A DNA stretch of 64,000 bases, taken from Enterococcus florum (lineage in GTDB: Bacteria > Bacillota > Bacilli > Lactobacillales > Enterococcaceae). The DNA lies in contig NZ_BJCC01000019.1 in NCBI RefSeq assembly GCF_004309355.1, forward strand, positions 83,427 to 147,426, read 5' to 3'. Position numbers and translations under genes: made by a program. The notes under the pieces are model-generated. The model did no database searches and was not told where the DNA came from. It saw only the letters and a list, made by a program, of their open reading frames with translations. Positions 1-8,208 of the stretch are shown here, in pieces; position 1 is the first letter of the stretch, and each line of letters begins with the position of its first letter.

Positions 1-2
1 CA

Positions 3-227
3 CTTCATCAAGCGATCATCGAAGTAATCAGTCGCGCGAAGGCTGCAGGAGGAACGACGATCCGTTCATACCTGAATGCTTTAGGCGAAGCAGGAAACTT
101 TCAACAAGAGCTCCATGTTTATGGCCAAACAGGAAAACCATGCCCTCGTTGCGGGACACCGATCGTCAAAATAAAAGTTGCTCAAAGAGGTACCCACTTT
201 TGTCCACATTGCCAAAAAGGAAGGTAG
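3..227 (+). CDS. mutM: Formamidopyrimidine-DNA glycosylase, 3' end
   Basis: Only the last 74 codons are in the window; the gene enters from the left edge in frame 3 and stops with TAG at 225-227. The visible part is the C-terminal half of a Fpg/MutM glycosylase-lyase, which excises 8-oxoguanine and other oxidised purines. Seen directly: the H2TH-region segment GGTTIRSYLNALGEAG, then HVYGQTGKPCPRCG and RGTHFCPHCQKGR, which supply the four cysteines (CxxC...CxxC) of the zinc finger and its DNA-contacting arginine. The stop is followed within 8 bases by the start of coaE, whose ribosome site overlaps the stop codon, so the two genes are translationally close, the same order as in Bacillus (polA-mutM-coaE region). 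Confidence 0.93.
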   Translation, partial: LHQAIIEVISRAKAAGGTTIRSYLNALGEAGNFQQELHVYGQTGKPCPRCGTPIVKIKVAQRGTHFCPHCQKGR

Positions 228-235
228 GAGGAAAA

Positions 236-832
236 ATGAGTTATGTGTTAGGAGTCACTGGAGGAATCGCCAGTGGTAAATCAACGGTCGTCAATGTGTT
301 CAAACGGTTTAGATTTCCCGTAGTTGATGGAGATCTTGTCGCTCGTAAGGTGGTAGAGCCAGCAACTGATGGTCTAGCCGCGATCACAAAACAGTTTGGT
401 GAAGGTATTCTTAACCCGAATGGCACATTGAATCGAAAAAAATTAGGTAAGATCGTTTTTCACGACCCAGTGCAGCGAAAAAAGTTGAATCAAACGTTAG
501 ACCCGTTTATTCGCACAGAGATTGATCATCAAATAAATGATGCGAAGTTGCACAGCGCATTAGTGATCGCAGATATCCCGTTAATGTATGAAACGCATTA
601 CGATCAAGCGATGGATGCGGTAGCTGTGGTCTATGTGGATTCTTCTACGCAGTTAAAGCGATTAATGGCTAGAGATCACTACTCTGAAGAAGAAGCCATG
701 GAGCGAATCAACAGTCAAATGTCTTTAGATGAAAAGCGTCACTTGGCACACTATGTTTTTGATAACAGAGGGACCATTGATGAAACAGAAGAGCAAGTCA
801 TCCTATGGTTGAAACATCATCGATTTCTTTAG
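236..832 (+). CDS. coaE: Dephospho-CoA kinase
   Basis: Phosphorylates the ribose 3'-OH of dephospho-CoA with ATP, the last step of coenzyme A synthesis. The 198-residue product starts MSYVLGVTGGIASGKST; the P-loop is residues 9-17 (GGIASGKST), followed by the VDGDLVAR motif (about residue 33) that contacts the CoA substrate, and the lid/base region around RLMARD. Length matches the family (about 200). The frame is open upstream into mutM, but ATG at 236 is preferred because an AGGAGG site lies just before it (226-231) and the P-loop then falls at its usual N-terminal place. Its own last step partner coaD is far away at 53.7 kb. The 3' end of the gene forms one arm of a perfect 15-bp hairpin. 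Confidence 0.95.
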   Translation: MSYVLGVTGGIASGKSTVVNVFKRFRFPVVDGDLVARKVVEPATDGLAAITKQFGEGILNPNGTLNRKKLGKIVFHDPVQRKKLNQTLDPFIRTEIDHQINDAKLHSALVIADIPLMYETHYDQAMDAVAVVYVDSSTQLKRLMARDHYSEEEAMERINSQMSLDEKRHLAHYVFDNRGTIDETEEQVILWLKHHRFL

Positions 833-848
833 GAAAGAAATCGATGAT
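816..848. repeat. 15-bp perfect hairpin over coaE stop
   Basis: Arms 816-830 and 834-848 are perfectly complementary with a 3-base loop at the coaE stop codon. No T-run follows directly (the first T7 begins about 15 bases later, near 861), so it is not a textbook intrinsic terminator, though it may stabilise or end the mutM-coaE transcript. Confidence 0.6.
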
Positions 849-933
849 ATCGCTCCAGCCTGCTTTTTTTAGTGTTTCGAATATGATAAACTCTTGTTAT
901 AAAATAAAAAAATCCATCTGAGAGGTGAACAAA

Positions 934-1410
934 ATGCGCTGCCCAAGATGTAATCATAATAATTCAAGAGTTATCGACAGTCGTCAAACTGATGATGGTC
1001 GGGCAATCAGAAGACGAAGAGAGTGTGAGAATTGCGGATTTCGTTTTACTACTTTCGAAAGAATTGAAGCAACACCATTGCTGGTAGTCAAGCGAAACGG
1101 AGATCGTGAAGAATTCAGCCGAGACAAGATTTTGCGAGGACTGATTCGTTCTGCGGAAAAACGACCTGTGGCTATGGAACAAATGGAGCAAATTGTAGAT
1201 CGGGTAGAAAATCGAGTTCGCAGTTTGGGAGAAAATGAAATTCCAACCAGTCAGATCGGAGAATATGTTATGGAAGATCTTATGGAAGTCGATGAGATTG
1301 CATATATTCGTTTTGCCAGTGTGTATCGGCAGTTTAAAGATATGTCTGTTTTTCTGAAGGAATTACAGGAAATTGTCGATAAAGCAAAATCTTCTGAGAA
1401 TCAAGGATAA
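934..1410 (+). CDS. nrdR: Transcriptional repressor NrdR
   Basis: Zinc-ribbon/ATP-cone regulator that represses ribonucleotide reductase genes according to the dATP/ATP state. The 158-residue protein carries the zinc ribbon at the N-terminus (C3, C6, C31, C34, in MRCPRC and CENC) with the DNA-binding RRRRE run, then the ATP-cone domain from about residue 49 ([11 protein letters not shown]) to about 139. Length and domain order match the family exactly. ATG 934 is chosen over the in-frame GTG at 925 because GAGAGGTG (920-927) is the ribosome site and the zinc ribbon normally begins at residue 3. It is followed closely by dnaB and dnaI, the usual Firmicutes order nrdR-dnaB-dnaI. Confidence 0.95.
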   Translation: MRCPRCNHNNSRVIDSRQTDDGRAIRRRRECENCGFRFTTFERIEATPLLVVKRNGDREEFSRDKILRGLIRSAEKRPVAMEQMEQIVDRVENRVRSLGENEIPTSQIGEYVMEDLMEVDEIAYIRFASVYRQFKDMSVFLKELQEIVDKAKSSENQG

Positions 1411-1424
1411 GGGGTCCTTTTTTA

Positions 1425-2762
1425 GTGACAATCAACCAATTAAAACCCACGACCATATATACAGTCTACGGGAATCCAGACATTGACCGAAGCAAAGAGC
1501 AAGCTCTTTTGTATTTGTACCAGCCAATCATCGGCAACGATGCACTGAGTTTATTTTTAAATTTAAAAGGCGATCTGACGATTGAAGGAGTCAGCTCTGA
1601 TTTGATGCACGCTGATCTTTTAGCAGCAATGGATCGTGGTTTGCAGGCTGTCCTGCAGGCTCGGGAGCGCTTAGAAGGGATCGGGTTGCTCTCTGTTTTT
1701 CAAAAAAATGATCCTGATTTGGGGCTATTGGTGGCCTATCGGGTAAATGATCCATTAGAGCCTTCCGCATTTTTTCAAGACGAATTAATGTGCTATTTGC
1801 TGCTTGAACGGATTGGCCAACGCCGATTTGAGAGATTAGTGGAGCGGTTTCGTCCCAAGGGATACTCGTTACCGGGATTTACAGAAACAACCAAGCATTT
1901 TTTAGAAGTCTACCGTTTTAGAGAAGAAGGTTTTGCTGCGAATACGGACATGATCGAGCAGACACAGGACAATTTCCCTAAAAATCAACGAGCAGCTAGA
2001 GACTCCGATTTTGACTTGATTTTTATGGAGACCCAGTTGAAAAAAATGGGTGTCATGATTGATCAAGAGGCACAGCGAAAGCTTGAAGCGTTGCATTTAA
2101 TGTATGGGTTGGATGAAATGGATTTGCTTGAGTATGCTGGAAAAGCGGTCGATCAACAATCAATCGATTTCAATTATTTACGGCAATTATTACGTAAGGA
2201 TCGCTCAGCCTTACTTGCTAAAAAGGAAAATTCTAATCGGAATCAGTCCAATAGTCAAAGAAAGGAACGCATTTCTTTAACGCCGGCGGAAAGACAAATC
2301 ATTGACGAAGTTCAACGAATTTCTCCTATGACTTATCTTCAAGCCATTAAGCAGCAAAAGGGCGGTTTTGTGGCGCCCTCAGAAACCAGAATCATCGAAT
2401 CTCTGGTTGACAAACATTTATTTCCCAATAGTGTGATTAATTTATTGATTAATTATATTTTAGTCGTAAAAAACCATTCTTCGCTCAATCAAAACTATTT
2501 GAATGCGATCGCCAATGATTGGGCACAAAAAAAAATTACTACCCCTGAAGAAGTGATGGCGAATTTGCGGCAATCGGATCAAAAATTAGTCAAAAAAACC
2601 TCTGCTGATCGGTATTCGAACAATCGACAAAGGCAAGCACGCAAGGAAAAGCTGCCCTCACATATCAAACAACCGCCTCAGGAAAAGAAACTTAGTCCTG
2701 AAAAAGAGGCTGAGCTAAATCGAAAATTAGCGGAATATTTGAACAAAGAAGGTGAAGAGTAA
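1425..2762 (+). CDS. dnaB: Helicase-loading/primosome protein DnaB (Firmicutes)
   Basis: Firmicutes DnaB is not the helicase but a helicase co-loader that acts with DnaD and DnaI to place the replicative helicase on DnaA- or PriA-remodelled DNA, and also has a role in membrane attachment of the origin. The 445-residue length and the layout (N-terminal winged-helix-like DDBH1 region starting YTVYGNPDID, then a C-terminal DnaB_2/DDBH2 region near residues 300-370, ISPMTYLQAIKQ...VINLLINYIL) agree with the family; the last 60 residues are lysine-rich and probably disordered. Start is GTG 1425 with GGATAAGGGG upstream. Stop and dnaI start overlap by one base (TAATG), so the two are coupled. Confidence 0.9.
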   Translation: MTINQLKPTTIYTVYGNPDIDRSKEQALLYLYQPIIGNDALSLFLNLKGDLTIEGVSSDLMHADLLAAMDRGLQAVLQARERLEGIGLLSVFQKNDPDLGLLVAYRVNDPLEPSAFFQDELMCYLLLERIGQRRFERLVERFRPKGYSLPGFTETTKHFLEVYRFREEGFAANTDMIEQTQDNFPKNQRAARDSDFDLIFMETQLKKMGVMIDQEAQRKLEALHLMYGLDEMDLLEYAGKAVDQQSIDFNYLRQLLRKDRSALLAKKENSNRNQSNSQRKERISLTPAERQIIDEVQRISPMTYLQAIKQQKGGFVAPSETRIIESLVDKHLFPNSVINLLINYILVVKNHSSLNQNYLNAIANDWAQKKITTPEEVMANLRQSDQKLVKKTSADRYSNNRQRQARKEKLPSHIKQPPQEKKLSPEKEAELNRKLAEYLNKEGEE

Positions 2763-3688
2763 TGGAAGATGTTGGAAAACAGTTGAATCGAATCATCAAA
2801 AGCCGTGGAGTTGACGGCCGCTATCACGAAATGATGAAGGAAGTGCTTCAAGATAAAGACGTGCGCGAATTTATCGAAACAAACAAAGAAAAATTGACCC
2901 AAGAGGATATTGAAAAGTCTTTTGCCAAATTGTATGAGTTTACTCAGGAGAAGAAAAAGTATTTGGCTAACGATCCTACGATGATCGCTCCTGGTTATGA
3001 ACCACAGTTAGCATTGAATTTCCATTTCATCGATGTCACCTATGTTCCTACGGATGAGTTGTTAAAACGTCGACGTGAGGAAGAAATCCGCAATCGAATT
3101 CATTCATTAGATATGCCGAAAGATGTACGAAAGGCTTCGATCCGTACGTTCGAAGTCACTTCAGGCCGCAGTGAGGCCTTGGAAGCATCGTTGGATTTTA
3201 TCAACAGCTTTTCTGCGGAGCCTAGTCAGTTCCACAAGGCTCTTTACCTAGTTGGTGATTTTGGTGTTGGAAAAACCTATCTTTTGGGTGCTGTTGCGCA
3301 TGAACTTGCCATTAAGGGATTTGAAACAACATTGGTGCATTTTCCAACGTTTGCCAGTGAAATGAAACAGGCGATATCAACTGACAAAGTGGGTCCAAAG
3401 CTTGAGGAAATCAAGCGCTCTTCAGTTTTAATGATCGATGATATTGGTGCTGACTCGATGAGTGCCTGGATTCGTGATGATATTTTAGGTGTTATCTTGC
3501 AATATCGGATGCAGGAACAGCTGCCAACCTTCTTTTCTTCTAATTTTGATATGCTGCAGTTGGAAGAACATCTTTCTGTCACACAACGTGGAGATCAGGA
3601 ACCTTTGAAGGCCAAGCGGATCATGGAACGAATCCGCTATTTGAGTAAGGAAGTTTGGATGCTCGGTGAGAATCGTCGGAACAACTAA
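2762..3688 (+). CDS. dnaI: Primosomal protein DnaI (helicase loader)
   Basis: AAA+ ATPase that loads the replicative helicase DnaC during initiation and restart. The 308-residue protein has an N-terminal helicase-binding domain (residues 1-about 110) and a C-terminal AAA+ domain: Walker A GDFGVGKTYLL at about residue 168, Walker B VLMIDDIGAD at about 222, sensor-1 segment LPTFFSSNF, and the C-terminal GENRR end typical of the family. It is coupled to dnaB by a one-base overlap. Unusual: the protein contains no cysteine at all, whereas B. subtilis DnaI has a zinc-binding cysteine cluster in the N-terminal domain (established knowledge); the corresponding stretch here reads YLANDPTMIAPGYEP. Confidence 0.93.
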   Translation: MEDVGKQLNRIIKSRGVDGRYHEMMKEVLQDKDVREFIETNKEKLTQEDIEKSFAKLYEFTQEKKKYLANDPTMIAPGYEPQLALNFHFIDVTYVPTDELLKRRREEEIRNRIHSLDMPKDVRKASIRTFEVTSGRSEALEASLDFINSFSAEPSQFHKALYLVGDFGVGKTYLLGAVAHELAIKGFETTLVHFPTFASEMKQAISTDKVGPKLEEIKRSSVLMIDDIGADSMSAWIRDDILGVILQYRMQEQLPTFFSSNFDMLQLEEHLSVTQRGDQEPLKAKRIMERIRYLSKEVWMLGENRRNN

Positions 3689-3724
3689 ACGATCACAAGA
3701 TTAGAACAAGGAAAAGCCCTCATT

Positions 3725-3751
3725 AAAAAGCAATGGATTTCCCGCTTTTTT
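3725..3751 (+). terminator. Intrinsic terminator after dnaI
   Basis: Stem AAAAAGC/GCTTTTT (3725-3731 and 3744-3750) with a 12-base loop, ending in a T-run. It is AT-rich and weak, but correctly placed at the end of nrdR-dnaB-dnaI. Confidence 0.55.
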
Positions 3752-3772
3752 CTGTGGTGCTTTTTTTATGAG

Positions 3773-3781
3773 TGCTATAAT
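3773..3781 (+). promoter_or_regulatory. Extended -10 promoter of trmK
   Basis: TGCTATAAT, a perfect -10 box preceded by the TG of an extended -10 element, 20 bases before the trmK start; no good -35 is visible. The same nine bases precede typA and ylaN. Confidence 0.55.
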
Positions 3782-3801
3782 GACAGTTAGGAAGTGAATT
3801 T

Positions 3802-4533
3802 ATGAAAGCCAATGAGTTATCTAAACGGTTACAGGTCGTGGCTGATTTTGTTCCTGCGAATGCCCGTCTAGCAGATATTGGATCAGACCATGCCTATTTA
3901 CCTGTTGCATTAATGCTTCAAGATCGAATTCAATACGCCGTTGCTGGTGAAGTTGTTGCGGGCCCCTATGAGTCTGCCAAAAGACAAACCACAAGTAATG
4001 GTTTGGAGGAACGAATCGATGTACGTTTGGCCGACGGACTGGAAGCAATCAGGCCATCTGACGAGATTAATGTCGTGACGATTTGCGGGATGGGTGGTGT
4101 TCTGATTCGAGACATTTTGCAAAAAGGCAAAGAGCGTAACCGTTTATCTGGGAAAGAGCGCTTGATCCTCCAGCCAAATGTTGGTGAAAAGCATTTAAGA
4201 ATCTGGTTGATGCAAGAGGGATACCAAATATTGAATGAAACAATTTTAGAAGAGAATAAAAAAATCTATGAAGTAATTGTTGCTGAAAAACGAACAGAAG
4301 CGTTCACATATACCTCGCAGGAACTTTTATTCGGTCCAATACTGATGCGTGAAAAGAACTCTGTCTTTCTAAAAAAATGGCGACGCCAATTGGAGAAACA
4401 TCAAAGTGTGCTGAATGATTTAACTCAAAGCAGTCGCGAGGTGACTGACAAAATTCATGAATTTCAGCAAGAAGCAGAATGGATCAAGGAGGTTTTGGCA
4501 GATGGAAGCACAGAGATTTATAGAACGCTTTAA
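3802..4533 (+). CDS. trmK: tRNA (adenine(22)-N1)-methyltransferase
   Basis: SAM-dependent enzyme that makes m1A22 in bacterial tRNAs. The 243-residue protein has the class I fold: motif I ADIGSDHAYLPV (residues 24-35), the acidic motif II AGEVVAGPYESA, and VTICGMGGVLIRDIL near residue 92, the family signature; the C-terminal third is a helical arm (KKWRRQLEKHQSV) that binds tRNA. Ribosome site AGGAAGTG precedes ATG 3802. Its last 32 bases overlap the following Nif3-family gene, the yqfN-yqfO arrangement of Bacillus. Confidence 0.92.
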   Translation: MKANELSKRLQVVADFVPANARLADIGSDHAYLPVALMLQDRIQYAVAGEVVAGPYESAKRQTTSNGLEERIDVRLADGLEAIRPSDEINVVTICGMGGVLIRDILQKGKERNRLSGKERLILQPNVGEKHLRIWLMQEGYQILNETILEENKKIYEVIVAEKRTEAFTYTSQELLFGPILMREKNSVFLKKWRRQLEKHQSVLNDLTQSSREVTDKIHEFQQEAEWIKEVLADGSTEIYRTL

Positions 4534-5617
4534 TCAGTATTGTCCTGAATGGTTGGCTGAGCCTGGAGACCCTGTTGGATTGCACATCGGCACTCTGAAT
4601 AAACCTGCAAAACGAATTATGATGAGTCTAGATGTTCGGCCGAATGTTGTGGCAGAGGCAATTGAAAAAAAGATCGATCTTTTAGTTGTAAAACACCCAC
4701 CGATTTTTAGACCAATCGATCGTTTGGTCACCGACGATGTGCAAATCAACATGTATGCAGATTTGATCAAACATGACATTGCTGTCTATGCGGCCCATAC
4801 AAACATGGATATTATTCCGAACGGACTGAACGATTGGTTTTGTGAGCTTTTAGGCGTTCAGAAAACGACCTATTTAGTGAAAAGCCATCAAGTAGTGATG
4901 AAGAAATTAGCTGTTTTCGTTCCGATGGAGGAAGCTGGCCGTATGCGTGAAGCATTGGCGATGGCAGGCGCAGGACAACAGGGAAACTATCGGGCAACTT
5001 CTTATACTTTAGGCGGCACAGGTCGATTTACCCCTGTTAGAGGAGCGAATCCAACAATCGGCGAAATCGGAAAAGCACAGCAGGTTCAAGAAAATAAAAT
5101 CGAAGTCATTTTTCCAGAAACAATGGAAGAAAAAATACTTTCAGCGATGTACCAAGCTCATCCTTATGAGGAGCCCGCTTTTGACCTCTATCAACTGGAT
5201 AATTTGCCGACGAAATATGGCATCGGTCGAATTGGTGAGTTGGATGAGCCTATGGAAACGGAGGCATTTATCCAAAAGGTGAAGTCGGCTTTTCAATTGG
5301 AGGGGTTGCGTGTAATCTATCCTAAACAAAAGAAATCGCTGATCCGTACCGTTGCGATTTGCGGCGGCAGTGCAGAAAAGTTTTACCGTGATGCGGTGAA
5401 TCAAGAAGCAGACGTTTATATAACTGGAGATGTTTACTATCATACAGCACACGACATGCAGGAAACGGGGATGCTGGTCATCGATCCAGGTCACTATATC
5501 GAAGAAGTTTGCAAAAAAAAGATGGTTGAGCAATTTAATCTATGGAAAAATGAAGAGGGCTGGGATGTAGAATTTGTTGTTTCTGCTTCATCAACCAACC
5601 CTTTTTCATTTAAATAA
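4502..5617 (+). CDS. Nif3-like dinuclear metal centre hexameric protein (YqfO type)
   Basis: Member of the Nif3/YqfO (DUF34) family, toroidal hexamers holding a two-metal site; the biochemical role is not settled (GTP cyclohydrolase I-like and metal-handling roles have been proposed). The 371-residue form has the central insert (about residues 125-230, including IEVIFPE and MYQAHPYEEPAFD) that folds like a PII protein in the Bacillus homologue. Metal ligands can be read in VVKHPPIF (about residue 60), AAHTNMD (about 100) and the C-terminal ITGDVYYHTAHD and IDPGHYIEE. ATG 4502 is chosen because AAGGAGG lies at 4486-4492; the frame is open further upstream inside trmK. Confidence 0.9.
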   Translation: MEAQRFIERFNQYCPEWLAEPGDPVGLHIGTLNKPAKRIMMSLDVRPNVVAEAIEKKIDLLVVKHPPIFRPIDRLVTDDVQINMYADLIKHDIAVYAAHTNMDIIPNGLNDWFCELLGVQKTTYLVKSHQVVMKKLAVFVPMEEAGRMREALAMAGAGQQGNYRATSYTLGGTGRFTPVRGANPTIGEIGKAQQVQENKIEVIFPETMEEKILSAMYQAHPYEEPAFDLYQLDNLPTKYGIGRIGELDEPMETEAFIQKVKSAFQLEGLRVIYPKQKKSLIRTVAICGGSAEKFYRDAVNQEADVYITGDVYYHTAHDMQETGMLVIDPGHYIEEVCKKKMVEQFNLWKNEEGWDVEFVVSASSTNPFSFK

Positions 5618-5644
5618 ATCAGGTTTTCTAAAGGAGAGAGCACG

Positions 5645-6874
5645 ATGTACGAAAATTTATTACCACGCTTTTTACGCTATGTAAAAACGGAAACTCGTTC
5701 GGATGCGACAAGCACTACCACTCCAAGTACACAAACGCAGGTAGCTTTTGCCCATGAACTGATGAAAGAACTTGAAGGGATCGGCATGCAAAACATTCAG
5801 TACAATGAAAGCAATGGGTATGTGATTGCTACGCTGCCAAGCAATGTCGATCATCCTGTACGTAAAATCGGATTCATTGCTCATATGGATACGGCAGATT
5901 TTAATGCGGTGAATGTCAATCCGCAAATCATCGAAGCATACGATGGCGAGTCGACTATTAAACTGGATAAAGAAGGAAAATATACGCTAAACACGAAGGA
6001 TTTTCCTAATTTAAAAAATTATCGGGACCATACATTGATTACAACAGATGGAACGACATTGCTGGGAGCCGATGACAAATCTGGGATCGCCGAAATCATG
6101 ACAGCAATGGAATACTTGATTAAGCACCCCGAAATCAAGCATGGAGAAGTGCGAGTTGGTTTTGGGCCAGATGAGGAAATTGGAATCGGCGCGGATAAGT
6201 TCGATGTAAAACAATTTGATACAGATTTTGCTTATACGATGGATGGCGGTCCATTAGGTGAATTGCAGTATGAAACCTTCAGTGCGGCTCAAGCAGAGAT
6301 TACACTACATGGAAAAAATGTGCATCCTGGTACTGCTAAGGATACGATGATCAATGCACTGCAACTAGCGATCGATTTCCATAACCAATTGCCTGAAGAG
6401 GATCGTCCAGAAAAAACAGAGGGACGACAAGGATTTTATCATCTGTTAGCAGTAGATGGAAATGTCGAAGAGGCAAAGATGACCTATATTATTCGTGACC
6501 ACGATCATGAAAAATTCGAAGCACGTAAAGGTTTAGTTAAAGAGATTCAGGAAAAAATGAATCAACCCTATGAAGAAGAACGAGTCGAAATCAAGATGTT
6601 TGATCAGTACTACAACATGGGAGAAATCATTGAAAAGGATATGAGCGTAATCGACTTGGCGAAGGAAGCAATGGAGCAAGTGGGTATTACGCCAGTGATA
6701 GAACCGATTCGCGGAGGCACAGATGGCTCAAAAATCTCATTCCTGGGAATTCCGACACCAAATATTTTTGCAGGCGGCGAAAACATGCACGGACGATTTG
6801 AATTTGTTTCTTTGCAAACGATGGAAAAAGCAGTCGACGTGATTATAAAAATCGCTGAAAATAATGCAAAATAG
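5645..6874 (+). CDS. pepT: Tripeptide aminopeptidase (peptidase T)
   Basis: Cytosolic M20-family zinc metallopeptidase that removes the N-terminal residue of tripeptides, supporting growth on peptides. The 409 residues match PepT. Metal and catalytic residues are visible: H80 and D82 in IAHMDTADF, the bridging aspartate in LLGADDKSG (about residue 142), the general-base glutamate pair in GPDEEIG (about 177), the dimerisation-lid segment [12 protein letters not shown], and the C-terminal ligand histidine in [18 protein letters not shown] precedes ATG 5645. It stands 27 bases after the Nif3 gene and is followed by a strong hairpin, so it probably ends that unit. Confidence 0.95.
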   Translation: MYENLLPRFLRYVKTETRSDATSTTTPSTQTQVAFAHELMKELEGIGMQNIQYNESNGYVIATLPSNVDHPVRKIGFIAHMDTADFNAVNVNPQIIEAYDGESTIKLDKEGKYTLNTKDFPNLKNYRDHTLITTDGTTLLGADDKSGIAEIMTAMEYLIKHPEIKHGEVRVGFGPDEEIGIGADKFDVKQFDTDFAYTMDGGPLGELQYETFSAAQAEITLHGKNVHPGTAKDTMINALQLAIDFHNQLPEEDRPEKTEGRQGFYHLLAVDGNVEEAKMTYIIRDHDHEKFEARKGLVKEIQEKMNQPYEEERVEIKMFDQYYNMGEIIEKDMSVIDLAKEAMEQVGITPVIEPIRGGTDGSKISFLGIPTPNIFAGGENMHGRFEFVSLQTMEKAVDVIIKIAENNAK

Positions 6875-6883
6875 CTTCAATTT

Positions 6884-6914
6884 GAGGCTGTGACATCTCT
6901 GTCACAGCCTCTTT
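6884..6914 (+). terminator. Strong hairpin after pepT
   Basis: Perfect 12-bp stem GAGGCTGTGACA / TGTCACAGCCTC (6884-6895, 6900-6911) with a TCTC loop. Only TTT follows, so termination may be inefficient. The 200 bases from here to the next gene show no other clear element; TAGAAT at about 7017 is a possible -10. Confidence 0.7.
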
Positions 6915-7114
6915 AGGCGTATCGTTTAAAGGCTGTATAGGATCCATCAAAAAAAGGGAAGCACAAATAATTCAGCCTGCAGATGGAGGTTTTTATCAAG
7001 CTGTACAGGTAAAATGATAGAATACTAAAACTTAAGCCCTATCTGGCTGGAATTTTGCTGGAAAACAAATAGTATGGTAGGCTTAAATGAATAAAAAATG
7101 AACGAGGTCTAACT

Positions 7115-8143
7115 ATGAAGTTTTCCGTCAACCGTAAGTTAGTATTAAATATCCTTTTTTTTATCGTGATTTTAGGCTTGATTATTTTTGTCGTTCGCGA
7201 TTCATTAAGTGAGATTTTTTCAGAATTGGCTTCTACTTCGGGTCCTTTGCTTTTAGGAGTGACCTTTTTCGGTTTGATCAGCCAATTGATTGAAGGGTAT
7301 ACGATCAAAAATATTGCTGCAGAGTATAATCCAGAGTTTAGTATAATGGATGGTTTTTTTGCTTCGGCATATGCCACTTTTTATCGAGTGGTTACATTTG
7401 GTACAGGCTCGATCGTGGCTGAAGTGATTTTTTATCGTAAAAAGGGATTGAAAGTCTCACAAGGAACCGGAGTCACTGCCTTAAGAATGGTTATTTACAA
7501 AATCGCTGTGATGATTTGGGCTTTGGTTTTTTTATTTATAAAAAGTGATGTACTGCAGGCTGAAATTCCTAATGGGATCACTTTAGTGCTGATCGGGATC
7601 GGGGTTTCTTTGACGATCGTAGCGGTTCTTCTATTGTTTAGTTTGAACTTGCAGGCGCAGGTGCTGCTTGTCATCGTGACCAACCGACTGTTCAAAACAA
7701 AAAAGCTGCGCGATTTAGTTGATAAAGCGAATTTGCAATTTTACTCCTTACGAGAAACGATCCAGACATTTTTGAGAAATAAACGTGTTGTGCTGACTGT
7801 TTTTCTTTCCAATATGGCTAAGCTTGCTGTATGGTATTTGATTCCGTACTTTATTTTGAGTCAGGAATATAGCCATATCGATTTGCTTTTGACTGTCGCA
7901 CTGATTAGTTTTACGGTTACTTTGGGCGGAGTGCTACCAGCGCCAGGAGGCATCGGCGGATTTGAATTTGTCTATGTCCTGTTGTTCCAGGAATTGATTG
8001 GCCGTGTTGAGGCGATCTCATCCATGTTGCTTTATCGATATGCGACTTATCTGCTGCCATTTCTAATCGGCATGGTCTATGTATTAGTGAATAAACAAAG
8101 GGAAATTCGGACAGAAATCAAAGATGTTCGAAAAGAAAAGTAA
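7115..8143 (+). CDS. UPF0104/YbhN-family integral membrane protein
   Basis: A 342-residue polytopic membrane protein of the lysylphosphatidylglycerol-synthase transmembrane-region family (the flippase-like half of MprF, without the synthase domain). About eight hydrophobic segments are visible, starting with VLNILFFIVILGLIIFVV (residues 8-25). The family signature LPAPGGIGGFEFVYV lies near residue 275, and the chain ends in a charged cytoplasmic tail (NKQREIRTEIKDVRKEK). Such proteins are thought to move lipids or polyprenyl carriers; the substrate of this one cannot be told from sequence. Ribosome site GAGG before ATG 7115. The MFS gene follows 65 bases downstream and may share the transcript. 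Confidence 0.8.
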   Translation: MKFSVNRKLVLNILFFIVILGLIIFVVRDSLSEIFSELASTSGPLLLGVTFFGLISQLIEGYTIKNIAAEYNPEFSIMDGFFASAYATFYRVVTFGTGSIVAEVIFYRKKGLKVSQGTGVTALRMVIYKIAVMIWALVFLFIKSDVLQAEIPNGITLVLIGIGVSLTIVAVLLLFSLNLQAQVLLVIVTNRLFKTKKLRDLVDKANLQFYSLRETIQTFLRNKRVVLTVFLSNMAKLAVWYLIPYFILSQEYSHIDLLLTVALISFTVTLGGVLPAPGGIGGFEFVYVLLFQELIGRVEAISSMLLYRYATYLLPFLIGMVYVLVNKQREIRTEIKDVRKEK

Positions 8144-8208
8144 GTAGGATTACTTGAACAGGCAGCTGTTTTCAAGATTGATCTTGAGTTAGAAGGGGCG
8201 ATGAGGCA

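Noticed and set aside
5141-5533. 130-codon minus-strand frame opposite the Nif3-family gene
   Set aside because: Antisense shadow, no ribosome site, no recognisable fold.
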